In this document: piece by piece, positions 33,561 through 45,700 of the stretch
Layout: every line of letters begins with the position of its first letter
How positions within the stretch are numbered: position 1 is the stretch's first letter
NCBI GenBank assembly: GCA_963931925.1
Contig: OZ007583.1
Coordinates: 10,397,372-10,461,371, forward strand
Length of the DNA: 64,000 nucleotides
DNA from: Onchidella celtica
Taxonomy: Eukaryota > Mollusca > Gastropoda > Systellommatophora > Onchidiidae
Direction of reading: 5' to 3'
Position numbers and translations under genes: made by a program
The notes under the pieces: generated by a model
What the model saw: the letters and a program-made list of their open reading frames with translations, nothing else
Told to the model about the DNA's origin: nothing
Databases searched by the model: none

Positions 33561-35703
33561 TAGGTTCGGAAAAAATATAAATGGTTAAAAAAAATGAAAC
33601 AGTGCAACTCCGAACGAGTGAAAAACAAATATCTAGAAATTAAAAGATTGACACAGAAAGAATGCCGGAAAGCTCATAATAATTATATCCATGAGATGAT
33701 AAGTGATTCATCTGATAACAGTAAATAACTTTGGAGATACCGGTATGTGAAAAGTAAAAATAAAGAAAACTTAGGAGTAGCCGCACTGAACGATGAGAGA
33801 GGGCACCCACAGCAAGATGCCCAAAAAAGAGCCAATATCTTAAATACTCAATTTTGTAAGGTCTTTTCCGACCCAGGGGGAGTCTTCTCGGGAGAGCTGA
33901 GTGATGCCAAACTGCCGGATATGGATGAAATATTTGTCACAGAAAATGGAGTAGGCCCTACTGAAACTTTTGGAAAACCTTAACGAAAATAAAGCTACAG
34001 GGCCTGATGGAATTCCCGCCAAATTACCGAAACTCTGTGCCAAGGAAATTGCCCCTGTTTACACTTTGTTATTTAGAGCTTCAATTGAACAAGGAAAAAT
34101 ACCGGAAGACTGGAAAAAAGCAAATGTAGTACCCATTTTTAAGAAAGGAAATAGAGCTAGTCCTGAAAATTATAGACCAGTCTCCCTGACATCAATATCT
34201 TGTAAACTTTTAGAGCATATCTTGCATACCAGCATCATGAAGCATCTTGAGAAACACTCAGTTTTAACACATGTACAGCATGGTTTTAGAAAACACAGGT
34301 CGTGTGAGTCCCAGCTGGTCACAACTTGCAATGATTTTGTTAATAACTTGAATAACAACAGGCAGACTGATACCATCTTATTAGATTTCAGTAAAGCCTT
34401 CGATAAAGTGCACCATGCCAGTCTCTTGACTAAAATAAACCATTATGGAGTTAGAAACAGTACTTTGAAGTGGATTAAGTCTTTCTTAGAAAATAGAACA
34501 CAGATAGTCGTCGTTGATGGAAAGTCATCCAATCCTGCAGCTGTTCTCTCGGGAGTACCCCAGGGTACTGTAATGGGCCCCTTACTATTCCTAGTTTATA
34601 TTAACGATATGCCAAGTAAGATCTCTCCAGGCACTAAATTACGACTGTTTGCTGATGATAGCCTCCTCTATAGAACAATAAACTCAAAAGAAGATACGGA
34701 AATTTTACAGAAAGATCTAGACAGTCTATAAAAATGGGAGAGGGACTGGCGTATGGAATTCCACCCCAATAAATGCCAAGTCCTGAGAATTTCAAATAAA
34801 AAACACAACATCACCTCAGACTACTTTATACACGACGAAAAATTGAGCGAAACACATGAGGCTAAATATTTGGGAGTTACATTGGACAGAAAACTTACAT
34901 GGAACCAACACATTAATAACACATGTAACAAAGCAAACGGAATACTAGAATTTCTAAAAAGGAACATCTCTAACTGTGATAGGAAAGTAAAAGAAAAATG
35001 CTATAACACCTTTGTGAGGCCCTCCCTATAGTATGGCTGCAGTGTCTGGGACCCCCACTGTCGAATAAACATAGACCAACTGGAAAGGGTCCAGAGGAGA
35101 GCTGCCTGCTTTGTGACAAATGACTATACTAGAAGTAGTAGTGTAAATAAAATGATGAGAGACCTCGAGTGGACACCATTAGAAGAGAGGAGAGCAAAAA
35201 ACAAAGTAAAAATATTTTATAAAGGCAGGGAAGGAAATATCCATATCCCACTGAACCACCTCACCATTAATACCAGAGGCAACAGAAGGAATAATATAAA
35301 ATATAACATCCCAAGCTCACGGGTTAACAGCCATCTTTATTCTTTTTACCCTAATGTCATCAGGATGTGGAACAACCTCCCGGCAGAAGTCCAAACACTA
35401 TCGTCTGCAACGACTTTCGACAATGAATTTAAGAACATTATTATCCGTTGCAGCTACCATTGTAACTAAAGTGCGGGTTGTATGTCTGTGCACAATCTGG
35501 AAACCAAGAGATATTTATACCAGAGTTATATATACAAAAGACTTTATGCAACTAATATATTTTTAAATGGTCTTAACATCTATGTAAGATTTTACCCTGT
35601 TTTTAGCCTCAGAGGAGCGACGTTGAGTCGCATATACTATAGTGCAGTTGGGGAATCGTCTTATAGTTATAGACGAACCAACTATAAAAGAAGAAGAAGA
35701 AGA
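33561..35703 (+). mobile_element. LINE copy A (reverse transcriptase region to 3' end), inserted into copy B
   Basis: A 5'-truncated LINE begins just upstream of the RT domain and ends in (AAG)n at about 35680-35703. RT blocks are present: KATGPDGIPAKL, NYRPVSLTS, LLDFSKAFDKV, LSGVPQGTVMGPLLF and the catalytic LFADDSLLY. It is flanked by AGAC (33557-33560 and 35704-35707), a possible 4-bp target duplication, although the right copy overlaps the AAG tail. The coding frame has a TAA near 33724, a frameshift near 33975, a TAA near 34729 and a TAG near 35030. Copy B has sense codons at the last two positions. Not functional. Confidence 0.88.
33970..35469 (+). pseudogene. reverse transcriptase of LINE copy A, with in-frame stops
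   Basis: About 500 codons in one frame, interrupted by stops near 34729 and 35030. The order is palm (FADD at about 34640-34660), thumb, then a C-terminal region containing RMWNNLPAEVQ, a block typical of Jockey/CR1-like ORF2 ends. The endonuclease is missing because of 5' truncation. Confidence 0.85.
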
Positions 35704-35707
35704 AGAC

Positions 35708-36771
35708 GATAGTTTTTGGACTTCTGCCGGGAGGTTGTTCCACATCCTGATGACACTAGGGTAAAAAGAGTAAAGATGGCTGTTAATCCGTGAGCTTGGG
35801 ATGTTATATTTTATGTTATTCTTTCTGTTGCCTCTGGTGTTAATGGTGAGGTGGTTCAGTGGGATATTGGTATTTCCTTCCCTGCCCTTATAAAATAATT
35901 TTACTTTGTTTTTTGCTCTTCTTTCTTCTAGCGGTGTCCACTCGAGGTCTCTCATCATTTTATTGACACTACTACTTCTAGTGTACTCATTTGTCACAAA
36001 GCGAGCAGCTCTCCTCTGGACCCTTTCCAGTTGTTCTATATTTATTCGACAGTGGGGGTCCCAGACACTGCAGCCATACTCTAGGGAGGGCCTCACGAAG
36101 GTGTTATAGCATTTTTCTTTTACTTTCCTATCACAGTTAGAGATGTTCCTTTTCAGAAATGCTAGTATACCGTTTGCTTTGTTACATGTGCTATTAATAT
36201 GTTGGTTCCATGTAAGTTTTCTGTCCAATGTAACTCCTAAATATTTAGCCTCATCTGTTTCACTCAATTTCTCGCCATGTATAAAGTAGTCTGAGGTGAT
36301 GTTGTGATGTTTATTTGAAATTCTCAGGACTTGGCATTTATTGGGGTGGAATTCCATACGCCAGTCCCTCTCCCATTCTTGTAGGCTGTCCAAATCTTTC
36401 TGTAAAATTTCCGTATCTTCTTTTGAATTTATTGTTCTATAGAGGAGGCTATCATCGGCAAACAGTCGTAATTTAGTGCCTGGAGAGATCTTACTCGGCA
36501 TATCGTTAATATAAACTAAAAATAGCAAGGGGCCCATTACAGTACCCTGAGGTACTCCCGAGAGAACAGCTGCAGGATTGGATGACTTTCCGTCAACGAC
36601 TACTATTTGTGTTCTGTTTTCTAAAAAAGACTTAATCCACTTCAAAGTACTGTTTCTAACTCCATAATGGTTTAGTTTAGTCAAAAGACTAGCATGGTGC
36701 ACTTTATCGAAGGCCTTACTGAAATCTAATAAGATGGTATCAGTCTGCCTGTTGTTATTCAAGTTATTAAC
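35708..36771 (-). mobile_element. LINE copy B, 5' part (RT palm to C-terminal region)
   Basis: Minus-strand copy of the same LINE family, about 96% identical to copy A where compared. It begins (5'-truncated) in the RT palm at 36771 and runs to the copy A junction at 35708. The frame is open from the palm through NNLPAEVQK and then runs artificially into the AAG tail of copy A. With the 33246-33560 fragment it forms one element. GGTTT at 33244-33248 and 36772-36776 is a likely target-site duplication for the whole of copy B. Confidence 0.85.
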
Positions 36772-36920
36772 GGTTTAGCCTTGTATTGTTTGATAAATAG
36801 AACATTTGATATACCACAGGAAATGGGAAGTTTACATTTTGGAAGTGTGAAATTGAGAACATATTATCATGATTAAGGGGTTTGAGTTGCGTTTACCATT
36901 GCCCTTCTTTGAGTTCCTTC

Positions 36921-36976
36921 TGTTTACGAACTGAACAACACAGTGACAGACGGCATCACTCGATCACAATAGCAAC
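36921..36976. promoter_or_regulatory. candidate ciliary promoter motifs (forkhead and X-box-like)
   Basis: TGTTTAC at 36921-36927 is a forkhead core. ATCACAATAGCAAC at 36963-36976 matches the RFX X-box consensus GTnRCC-nn-RGYAAC at 12 of 14 positions. They are 35 nt apart and about 0.9 kb upstream of the NME8 start codon. FOXJ1 and RFX jointly activate motile-cilium genes in animals. Such short matches also arise by chance. Confidence 0.25.
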
Positions 36977-36983
36977 TACTGAA

Positions 36984-37028
36984 CTAGATCTAGATCTAGA
37001 TCTAGATCTAGACGTCTAGATCTAGACT
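36984..37028. repeat. palindromic hexanucleotide repeat (AGATCT)n
   Basis: Tandem TAGATC units with one interruption (GACGTC). The array is self-complementary and could form cruciforms. Extra isolated AGATCT/TAGATC copies are scattered to about 37470. Confidence 0.9.
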
Positions 37029-37864
37029 ACTGCATTGAAGACCTAGATTTTTTGTTTTTTTTGCATTGCATATCACAACTGGGGACATTCGGGCGATTGT
37101 TTGGTGCGACACCAATTGGGATTAGTCTCAAAAGAATAGAAAATAAGCTTGAAGTTGGAGATTGCGTTTAATCCGTTTATCACAAGAAAACTTAAATTTG
37201 CTTTTAAAAAGTTCAGCGTTCAAACTGCTAATTGTATGGTACTTTCTGCTTAGGACCAGATCTAAATCTGGCTAGATAAATTAGTGCAGGGAAGAAATCA
37301 GTTTTGAAAATTAAAAAAAAAAAAAGGTGAAGTGTGTCCTGTATTTCAAATTAGGCTCAGTAACAAGATCTGAGGCCTAGTATGCGCTAATAATTGGTCA
37401 GTTGTGCAGTCCTAATAGGAAGATCTAAATCTATTAGCTTACTGGAATAGAACAAGATAGATATATATAGATCTAGTGATTTTTTCATCAGGCAGTTAAA
37501 AACCTATCGCATGTTCTGTTTTTCAAGCTTTTTTAGAGATGAAACTCTTGCAGATTTAACAGTTTTAAGATTTTTAATTGTGATTATGATTTGGCAGTTG
37601 ATTGAAACATCTCTCCGAGTACTGTGGTTCTCACATCTTTACTTGATGTGATCAGAATGAACATTGCCACAAAGCAAAAGTGGAGTTAAGAAACTTGGCA
37701 GGGCTTTAATTAAATAGGCCTATACTTTGTGGATTTACTGAGGGTTACAAAATTTTGTAAGCTTGAATAGATTTATACTTGAGTGGTGCTTTTGCATGTG
37801 AGTTATTGTCTTGAACTTTACACAAGACTATGATAATTCGCACTACAGGTGATTGTCAAGCACC

Positions 37865-39729
37865 ATGGCTCGGAAAAAGCAAGAAATCGCACTTCAGAGG
37901 GAAATTGAGACCCAGGAGGAATGGGAGGAAGTGATGGCCATGGAAGGCCTGTGGGGTTAGTTTTTTTTCTTCTCATCATTTCAGTGTGGATCACTACTCA
38001 TTAAAAGTTGTTTTCTCCTTGCTTTCATACAAAATGCATTTTGCCTGTGTTATTCCTGTTTGGATCTGACTCATTACAATTTAGTTAATGTGGCTAGAGG
38101 AAATAAAAAAAAAGCTTACTGAAATTCTTGCCACAGTTAAGTAATAGTAATCAATGGAAGCATATCTGATAGGCTACTGTGTTCATTAGTAAAAGTTTAC
38201 TTCCTTCCTAAAGTAATTTGTTATTTTTTCTTTTTTGTATCCTTTGAAATAAATGGTGATTTTCAAATTTAAAAATGACTCAATCTTTCAATCTCAGTGG
38301 TTGACGTATATCAAGAATGGTGTGGTCCTTGCCTGGCACTGGTTGGAAACTTCCGTAGATTAAAGAATGAATTGGGTGACTCGTTGCTCAATTTTGCCAT
38401 GGTAAGTGAGGTTATTTGATTCATTGATACTTGAAAAAGGATAGATCTACATGTTGACTGGAAACAAAAATATATGGAGCCGTCATATTGATGATGCTTA
38501 CTTTTTTTACTAAAACATCTACACATAAATCTTTGCGCTATGCAAGAAAATTGATTGATTGTGAATAAAGAAAATTGACACTGATATAGAATTGCCCTTG
38601 ACCTATAGTTTGCATACATTTCATTTATGCAATTGCACCCTGGATTGTAATGGCAGGGGCAGTCATTATGGCAAAAAACTCCTGAAAAAATATTCCTTTT
38701 CTGCTTCAAAAATGCAGTGTGATTTGTAGCTTCATCATGGTAAATAATTATTTATAAGTGCCTAATATTTTGGTTTTGAGATAACAAAGAGGAGATTTAA
38801 GATGATCAGGCATTGTTGAGGCAGTAATTAAACTACCTAATGTCCAAACACAATTAAATTTTAATTTGTGTTGTTTCTGTGAAACACAGTAAAAGTGATT
38901 GTGGTGTTTCTTTCGGCCGTTAACAAAAAACTCAGAGATCAGTGAGTTGTGTTTTTTCTTTTTGTGTTTCTTTTTTTTCTTTAGTTATTTGTTCTAATAA
39001 GAATTTTACCCAGACCATGTTAATTCATAATAAATGGGTTTTACTCAAGTGTTTAAAGTGTTCCAAGAAAATACATTAGTCTTTTTTCTGAGTAATTTTC
39101 TGTTCTTTTCAAGGCAAAAGCTGACACTATAGATGCTCTAGAGAAATACAGAGGACGTTGTGAGCCGACGTTCTTGTTTTTTGCGGTGAGTGTTTTGTTT
39201 AGTAGTTTATGCTTACTGGCCTATTTTAATATTGGAGAAAGGCCAAGTTTTTGACATATTCAGTGAGATTTTTTCCAGTCTCTTAAATTCTTTTCTAGTA
39301 AGATCTAAGGAATTGAGAAAAGTGCTGAGAAGGACATTGAAATGCAGGGGATGTTAGACATCACAGGAAAAAATCTATCTTGCATTCTGATTAGTTTTAT
39401 TCAGACTGGGTTTAATAGGAGTATTTGGTTTGCCAGCTCTTAACTGTTTTTGTAGTGTTTATTGCTGTGGTATCTGTTTTTGTTGTTGAAACCAGGACTT
39501 TATATCTACTGATTATGTGTAGTTATGGTTCCACTGAGAATGTTCATTTGCAGAAAATATTTCAAGTCTGTGTTGCATCCTTGTTGTCTTGTCTTTCTGA
39601 ATTCTATGACAGGGTGGTATATTGACTAGTTATATTCATGGAGCTAATGCACCCAAGGTTCAACGAATTATCACAGAGCAGCTGGCTTCAGAACACAAAA
39701 TTTTAGAGGGTCAAGGGGAACGAAAAGAG
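37865..39729 (+). CDS. NME8: NME8 exons 1-4: thioredoxin domain
   Basis: Exons 37865-37955, 38298-38401, 39114-39185 and 39613-39729 encode residues 1-128. After a basic/Gln-rich start ([14 protein letters not shown]) the fold gives [12 protein letters not shown], with the redox CGPC codons at 38321-38332. [11 protein letters not shown] follows, carrying the conserved cis-proline stretch (EPTF). Both redox cysteines are present. Phases at the ends are 1, 0, 0 and 0. An AG at 37847-37848 just before the start codon may be the acceptor of a 5' UTR intron, but its pyrimidine tract is weak. Confidence 0.93.
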
Positions 39730-42700
39730 GTAAGTCAGCACCTGTTCTAGCCTTCTAGCCAGAGAAATGTCTAAGGAGCAGAGTAATACTCTTAACTGCA
39801 ATTTTTGAAGGAAAGATTGATGGAACACTGTTGATGAAACACTAAAAGTGATGCAAATGATCTATCTGTGTTTCAGATAAGGAATGTGATGAGATAATTG
39901 TTTGAAAGGGGTTAAAGTTAAATGTAAGTGACTTGAGATTTTTACAGGAAGCATTATGAATTTTTCAACTCCTGCACATTCCTTTAAATCAGTTTGCATT
40001 ATAACAGTTTTGATTGGTGGGGCAAATGCTGGTCTTGAACATGTTATAATTGAAATATATGCATAATATCTATATAATATATTATATATGAATAAGAGAA
40101 CTAGACAACTACAAAACCTATACTCAAGTCAAAAGTTACTCTTTCCTTTTGCCATGTTTTGACTTTGCTTCAAGCCTTGCCCGTGGCCCCACAGTTTTTC
40201 TGTGGTTTTTGTAATATTTGGTCGACTACCAACTACAAAACCTGGAATTCTGTGGTTTTCATCTTAATTCATTTTGAAAAAAGATTCATTTTGAAAAAAG
40301 ATGTAGTTTGTGACGTATGAGTGAAAATGTGTGTTCATATCACATTATGTAGGAAGTAAGACCTCCAATGTAATTGTGAAAGGCTTTTTAATCACTGAGC
40401 CTTAAATTCTACAAAATGTCATGTTGCGCATAGAAAGACGTAAAGGTGTGTGGGGGCATAATTTGAAAGGTCTTGAAGTTCGCTATATTTTTAATATCGT
40501 TGTTGATTTTGAGCCACAATTGAGTTGAATTGAACAGAAAAAAGTGTTCTGACATTTTGAACCGGAAAAAGGGATGCATTTTTCTTGAGTATTAAAAAAT
40601 ATGACAGGAAAATGTTGTTCTGTGTCTCAATTTACACATTGCAGGTACCTTAGTTCTTGTTTATATAATACTGGGCGAGGACAATTTTTGAAGTTTGGGT
40701 CTACCTTTTGCATGCCGCACTTTATAGTCTAACATAATTAGGTTTCCTGGTTTGTGTGTTGTGGGAAGGTTTTTTCATCAGGTCCCATCTTTTCACAGTT
40801 TGGTAACAGTTTCCAGTGCAGCATTAAGTTTATCACAGTGTTAAATAATGTGAATCAAATAAATGCAGGAGAAAGCCTATACTTTTGTAAATTTGGGGCA
40901 TAGGCTGGGCTGAGATTCCTGAATAAAAGGATCAGGGTAAATTGATAACCCAGAATGTAGTCGGAAAAAGTTTGATTGATGAGGGTATGGGATTTTGAGA
41001 GATATGTTTAACTCTTTGTGTGCCGTGAATTTTTCCATGTTTGCCTATACAGGAAGAAACTAGTGGGGGAAATGAAGGAAGACTAACAACAGCAACATCT
41101 ATTAATAGAAGTCGACTTTCTTTTTTCCCGACACAAAATAGCCTAACATTCTTGTGCACCAATACATCGGTGACTGGCACAAACGTGACCAGTGGAAGAA
41201 CGGATATATCGGTGATTGGCACATAAAGAGCTAAAAGTGTCACATAGATTTGCTAGACATGTTGAATGATCTTGGACATTTAGATGATACTGTACAGTGT
41301 AAGGTAGTTCAAAGATCATGAACTCCAGACTTCTTTTTTTCACTAGTTAAGCAGGAAATTATTAATGTATGGTTTATGCACAACATGAGCTAATGCTATC
41401 TTTATTTCTTTTATTTCAGGTGAAAGATCCAGTCATAACTCGTATGCAAGAGATTGAGAGTGAGCGTTTGGCAGAGGAGGAGGCAAGGCAAGCAGCTGAA
41501 GGTGAGTCAATTTATGTGGTCATTTATAAGATAGAAAATATACATGTATTAGAATACATCATCATAGTCTTCTCAGATTGCATTGCCGCCGATCTCATTA
41601 ATTAAAAGCTCCCAAAAATTATTCTGAAAAAAAATATGTATATAATTTGTTTTACCTACAACTTTCAGTTTGAGGTTCACTGTTTGCCTCATGGGGAAAT
41701 TTGTCTGCTAATTGTTTTATAAAGTCTGTTCACACTGTGGACTTATATAAAGATATGTTTGAAACACTTCAATTTTGTGTGTTTTGTTTTTTTTTTTCTG
41801 TTTCATTTGATTACATATTTTGTAATTTGTAATGGGATTGCAAAATTATCATTCTGAGATTAATATTGTATAGGTGTGTAGGACATAAATCTCTCTAACG
41901 TGATTAATCAAATTCTGTGCCTTATAGGGAGTTCAGGAAACACAGCTTTGCCTTATGTTTCACTTGTCACCACTTAATCAGCTCTTCATATTTTTAGCCT
42001 CGCACCTAAAGTGTGTAATTTTTCCTTTTCCTTATGTATTCAGGAAACTCATGTTATGATTTCTCTCTGTCTGCCCACACTGACTTGCCAATTAAGCAAA
42101 CAGGTTGCTATCACTTTACATCAGCATTTGGCAATGGAGAGCTAAATCTATGAACTTTTTATTTTGTTGATGAAAGCCTGAGGAAAATAAAAGCTCCAAT
42201 TTATTATCCTATGTATTGCATGTAACAGATCAACTGTGGTATGATTTGTGTTATTTTACATTTTGATGATTCTTATACTGTCTGGTCCATTCTTCAGCGG
42301 CTAAGTATGAGAGGAGTAAGTGAATACAAATTCAGAACATTTGTGTTATGCATTTATTACTTTTTAATCAACTTCAATTTATTGTTGAAACATGTTCAGT
42401 GCAGGGCCGTCTTGACATCATTATGGGCCTCAGAGCAGATTCTTTTGTAATGTGCAGGATATTTTTTCCCTGTTTCAAAAACCAATGTAAATTTGCATGT
42501 ATGGCCCCCCCCCCCACCCCTTGTAGCCCCTGGGCAGCTGCTTAGAGTGCCCATGCTTTAAGACGGCTCTGGTTCAGTGACAGTGTATTTGTCATGCTCG
42601 TTACGAGTCGAGAGTTCACGATTAATGGTCTGATTTAATTACTGGTCAACGTGTGATATGAAGATTGCAGATATACAAGCAGAAACTTTAAGGAAGTGAC

Positions 42701-45700
42701 GTATATTGTTTAGCTCAGTAAGCACAAGTGAAGTTTAGAAGGATTCGGCATTGCTTCTGGGTATTTTCAGCTCTACTATTGAAGCAATATGTAAAAAGAC
42801 AAATGTGTAAAAAAGTTTCACAGGTAACATTCTCAAGCGGATTTAGAAAATTACATGTCAAACAATAATGAATATTCCAAATCCTAGTGGCATTTCTTCA
42901 TCACATCTTACCATCTGATATTGCTAAATCTAAGTGTAAAAGAGAATAAAATATTAGTTATTCTAGGTGTGAGAAGATTAGATCAGAAACCAGTTTATTG
43001 CAGAAATTTATGTAGATTAGAGGAAAAGGGCCATTATTGTTCAATATAGAAATTATGAATGATATCCCATGCAATGATTTATATTATGAGACTTATATTT
43101 TCAGAAACCTTATTTAAATAAGTGCATTTAATTTACATTCATGCGATCGGGAGGAAAAGGGGAATGAGCCATTATTACATGTCAAAAAAGGTCAAACATT
43201 ATTTTAGAATTTCCTGCAGGATCTTCCAGTTTCACACAGTGTTCGAATTTCAGTTTTACAGCTATATATATGTCTTCATGTCCTAACAGAACTGATAAGG
43301 AACACTCCTTTTTTTTAATTGTTGGAGAATTTGTTCTGACTGTTTGGGTGGATATTTCAGTAGAAATTTCACTGTTGGCTTCCCATGGTGCTTTTACAAA
43401 AGGCTTTGAGATATTTTTTGTCATAATGTTTCAGCCTTTCATGAGTTAATGATAATTTTTTTTTTTTTTTTTGGTATCTCGTTTAAACCATTGTTGCTAT
43501 TATGTTATTTATACAACTATGATGCTTGCATTTATGCCAGATACAGAGCAAATTCCACATACACATATCACTTCTCGGCCTGATAAGGAATGTATATGAA
43601 ACAGTGTGCTATATTCCTTCACTGTGGATGAATTTGCTATCTTCTCATGTGTGTGTATTGCATGATTGTGACCAGTATAGTCCTGTCAGTGCCCAATTCT
43701 TGTTTGACATTCTTTTCCAAGTTTTACTGTCTGTTGTCTGAAATCTCTGCCTTTGTTGTGAATCCTTTTCAACATATCAGAACAGTGGGTGTGTCTCCTT
43801 TCAACATATCACACCTGTGGGCGTGTGATCTACTTTCAACATTATCACTGCATTGGGTGTTTGGAGTCATCTTGAATTAACATGTTTTTTACGGTTCTTA
43901 CCTGTCGTGTGAAGTCTCTGTGTACTTTACTCTTATTCTGTTCTGGACTTTATCAGAGGTCTGTTGGTCCAAGCATTCTTTTTTTGATCTGGTGATTTTA
44001 GGTTAATTCTTGTGCTACTGTGCCAGTGACAAAGTCTGTGGTCTTAAATCTGTTTATATCACTCCACATTAACGATATGTTGCTACAGCTTTTGTACGTG
44101 TTAGTCTTTGCCTTTTGTATCAATGTTGGTTTGGCAAATGTTCAAGGTCGAATTTCTCAGTTGTGCAAAAAATGGAGTTGGAACAAACAAGTGTTAAGAT
44201 CGCGCCATGTCTCTCTTGTTTGACTCCAGTCAACAGAAGGTCCCCTTACCATACAGTTCTACCTGCATTGTCCATTATTTATATTAATTATCTAAACTCT
44301 TATACCATAGGAAATTTGATTGTACATCTATATATGTAGGCCTAACGTATATGTTATACACCTCTACAATTTAGTATTTTCTCCTTAAGCAGAGCATTTG
44401 TTTGTGGTGGACAATTCGGCTGTCTTTCTGTACGATCGTTTGCATATGTTCCCAGACATAGTTTACATCAAGTGCTAGGATTAACCCACACATACATGTA
44501 GCTCAAACTGACATCTGACCTCTGACTTTCCACTCATGGGTATGGGATACTATTCAGAATAATTTTGTTTCTCGTTTTGAACCTTGATAGACAATTTCCA
44601 TCCGACACAAATCTTGCCCCCCTAGTACAGTGTAACAAAGCCATGGCAGTACCTAAAGATACTTGTTTGGGGGAGGGGGGGGGGGGATCTCTTCCCGTGA
44701 AGATTTTCTGTAATCTCCCGGCCTCTCCCAAGAGTTTCAGTTTTTCTTTTTATGTGAACAAAAGATTTGGTGGTTATGGCTAGGTCAATGGTCTGTAGAT
44801 TTGGTCAAGAATCATCGGTAAATAGTCAGTAGCCAATAGGGACAATAAGTGATCATCGGTTGTCGGGCGTGTGGCTGCATAACGTGATTTCCAGATTACA
44901 TAAGTGTAACTTGGATTTTAGTTGATTTGTTAAGTTTTCATCCGATACAAGCAAGAAACATATTTCCAGCATCACTAGTGATCAAGTCTTTTAATTTTTA
45001 CTTCCAGATGAGAGGGAAGGTATTTATCGTCTGCAGATCTTTTTCTCTTTCTTCACTAACACCCTTGACTTTGTTGGTTTTTATCCATTTTTTTGGGTCT
45101 ACATTTTTTATCACTCCATGTTTCTGCATGCTTGTGCTAAATATATCCGTTTTGAAACTTTGACAGCTTTGAAAGCTTAATAAATTGCTATTAATATTAT
45201 TATCAGACACCTCGCAAAAGAAAAGAAAAATATTATGTAGGCTATGCAATTTTCACATAATTTATGAATGTGCTGTGTATTTGGGGCGCATTGAAAAAAA
45301 CAAACACACAAACAAATAAACTTATATTTCTGTTGAAAATCTGGGCACATACTTCAGTGGGCATCTTACTGTTGATGGAATAGCAGAGGGAAGAGCCAAC
45401 TATTATATATATAGTTCTCTCTAAAGAAAAATCGGACCCAGAAATGCAAAAGAAAACTGCGTTAAGTAAGGCAGACAAAATAACATTATTGCATTTATTG
45501 ACCTATTATTTTCCACCCAATTTAAACACAAGTCTAATGGGTTCATGCAGTTGTATCCAAAAATAATAGAGAATGCATGAGATAACATTTATGCAGTGTG
45601 AAACTTTGCAATTTCATTCGGGATCTAACAGATTGTATGATGATAAATGTGAGATTCGTGCTCTCAATAAGATTGTTTAGACTTATGTAATACATGTATT

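Noticed and set aside
33246-35703. Long terminal inverted repeats around a reverse transcriptase, as if a new RT transposon
   Set aside because: The left repeat is the 3' end of copy B, whose other part lies beyond copy A at 35708-36771. Nested insertion explains it.
35563-35712. Serine-rich C-terminal extension of the minus-strand RT frame
   Set aside because: It results from reading through copy A's AAG tail (TTC repeats encode Ser) after the true coding part of copy B is interrupted.
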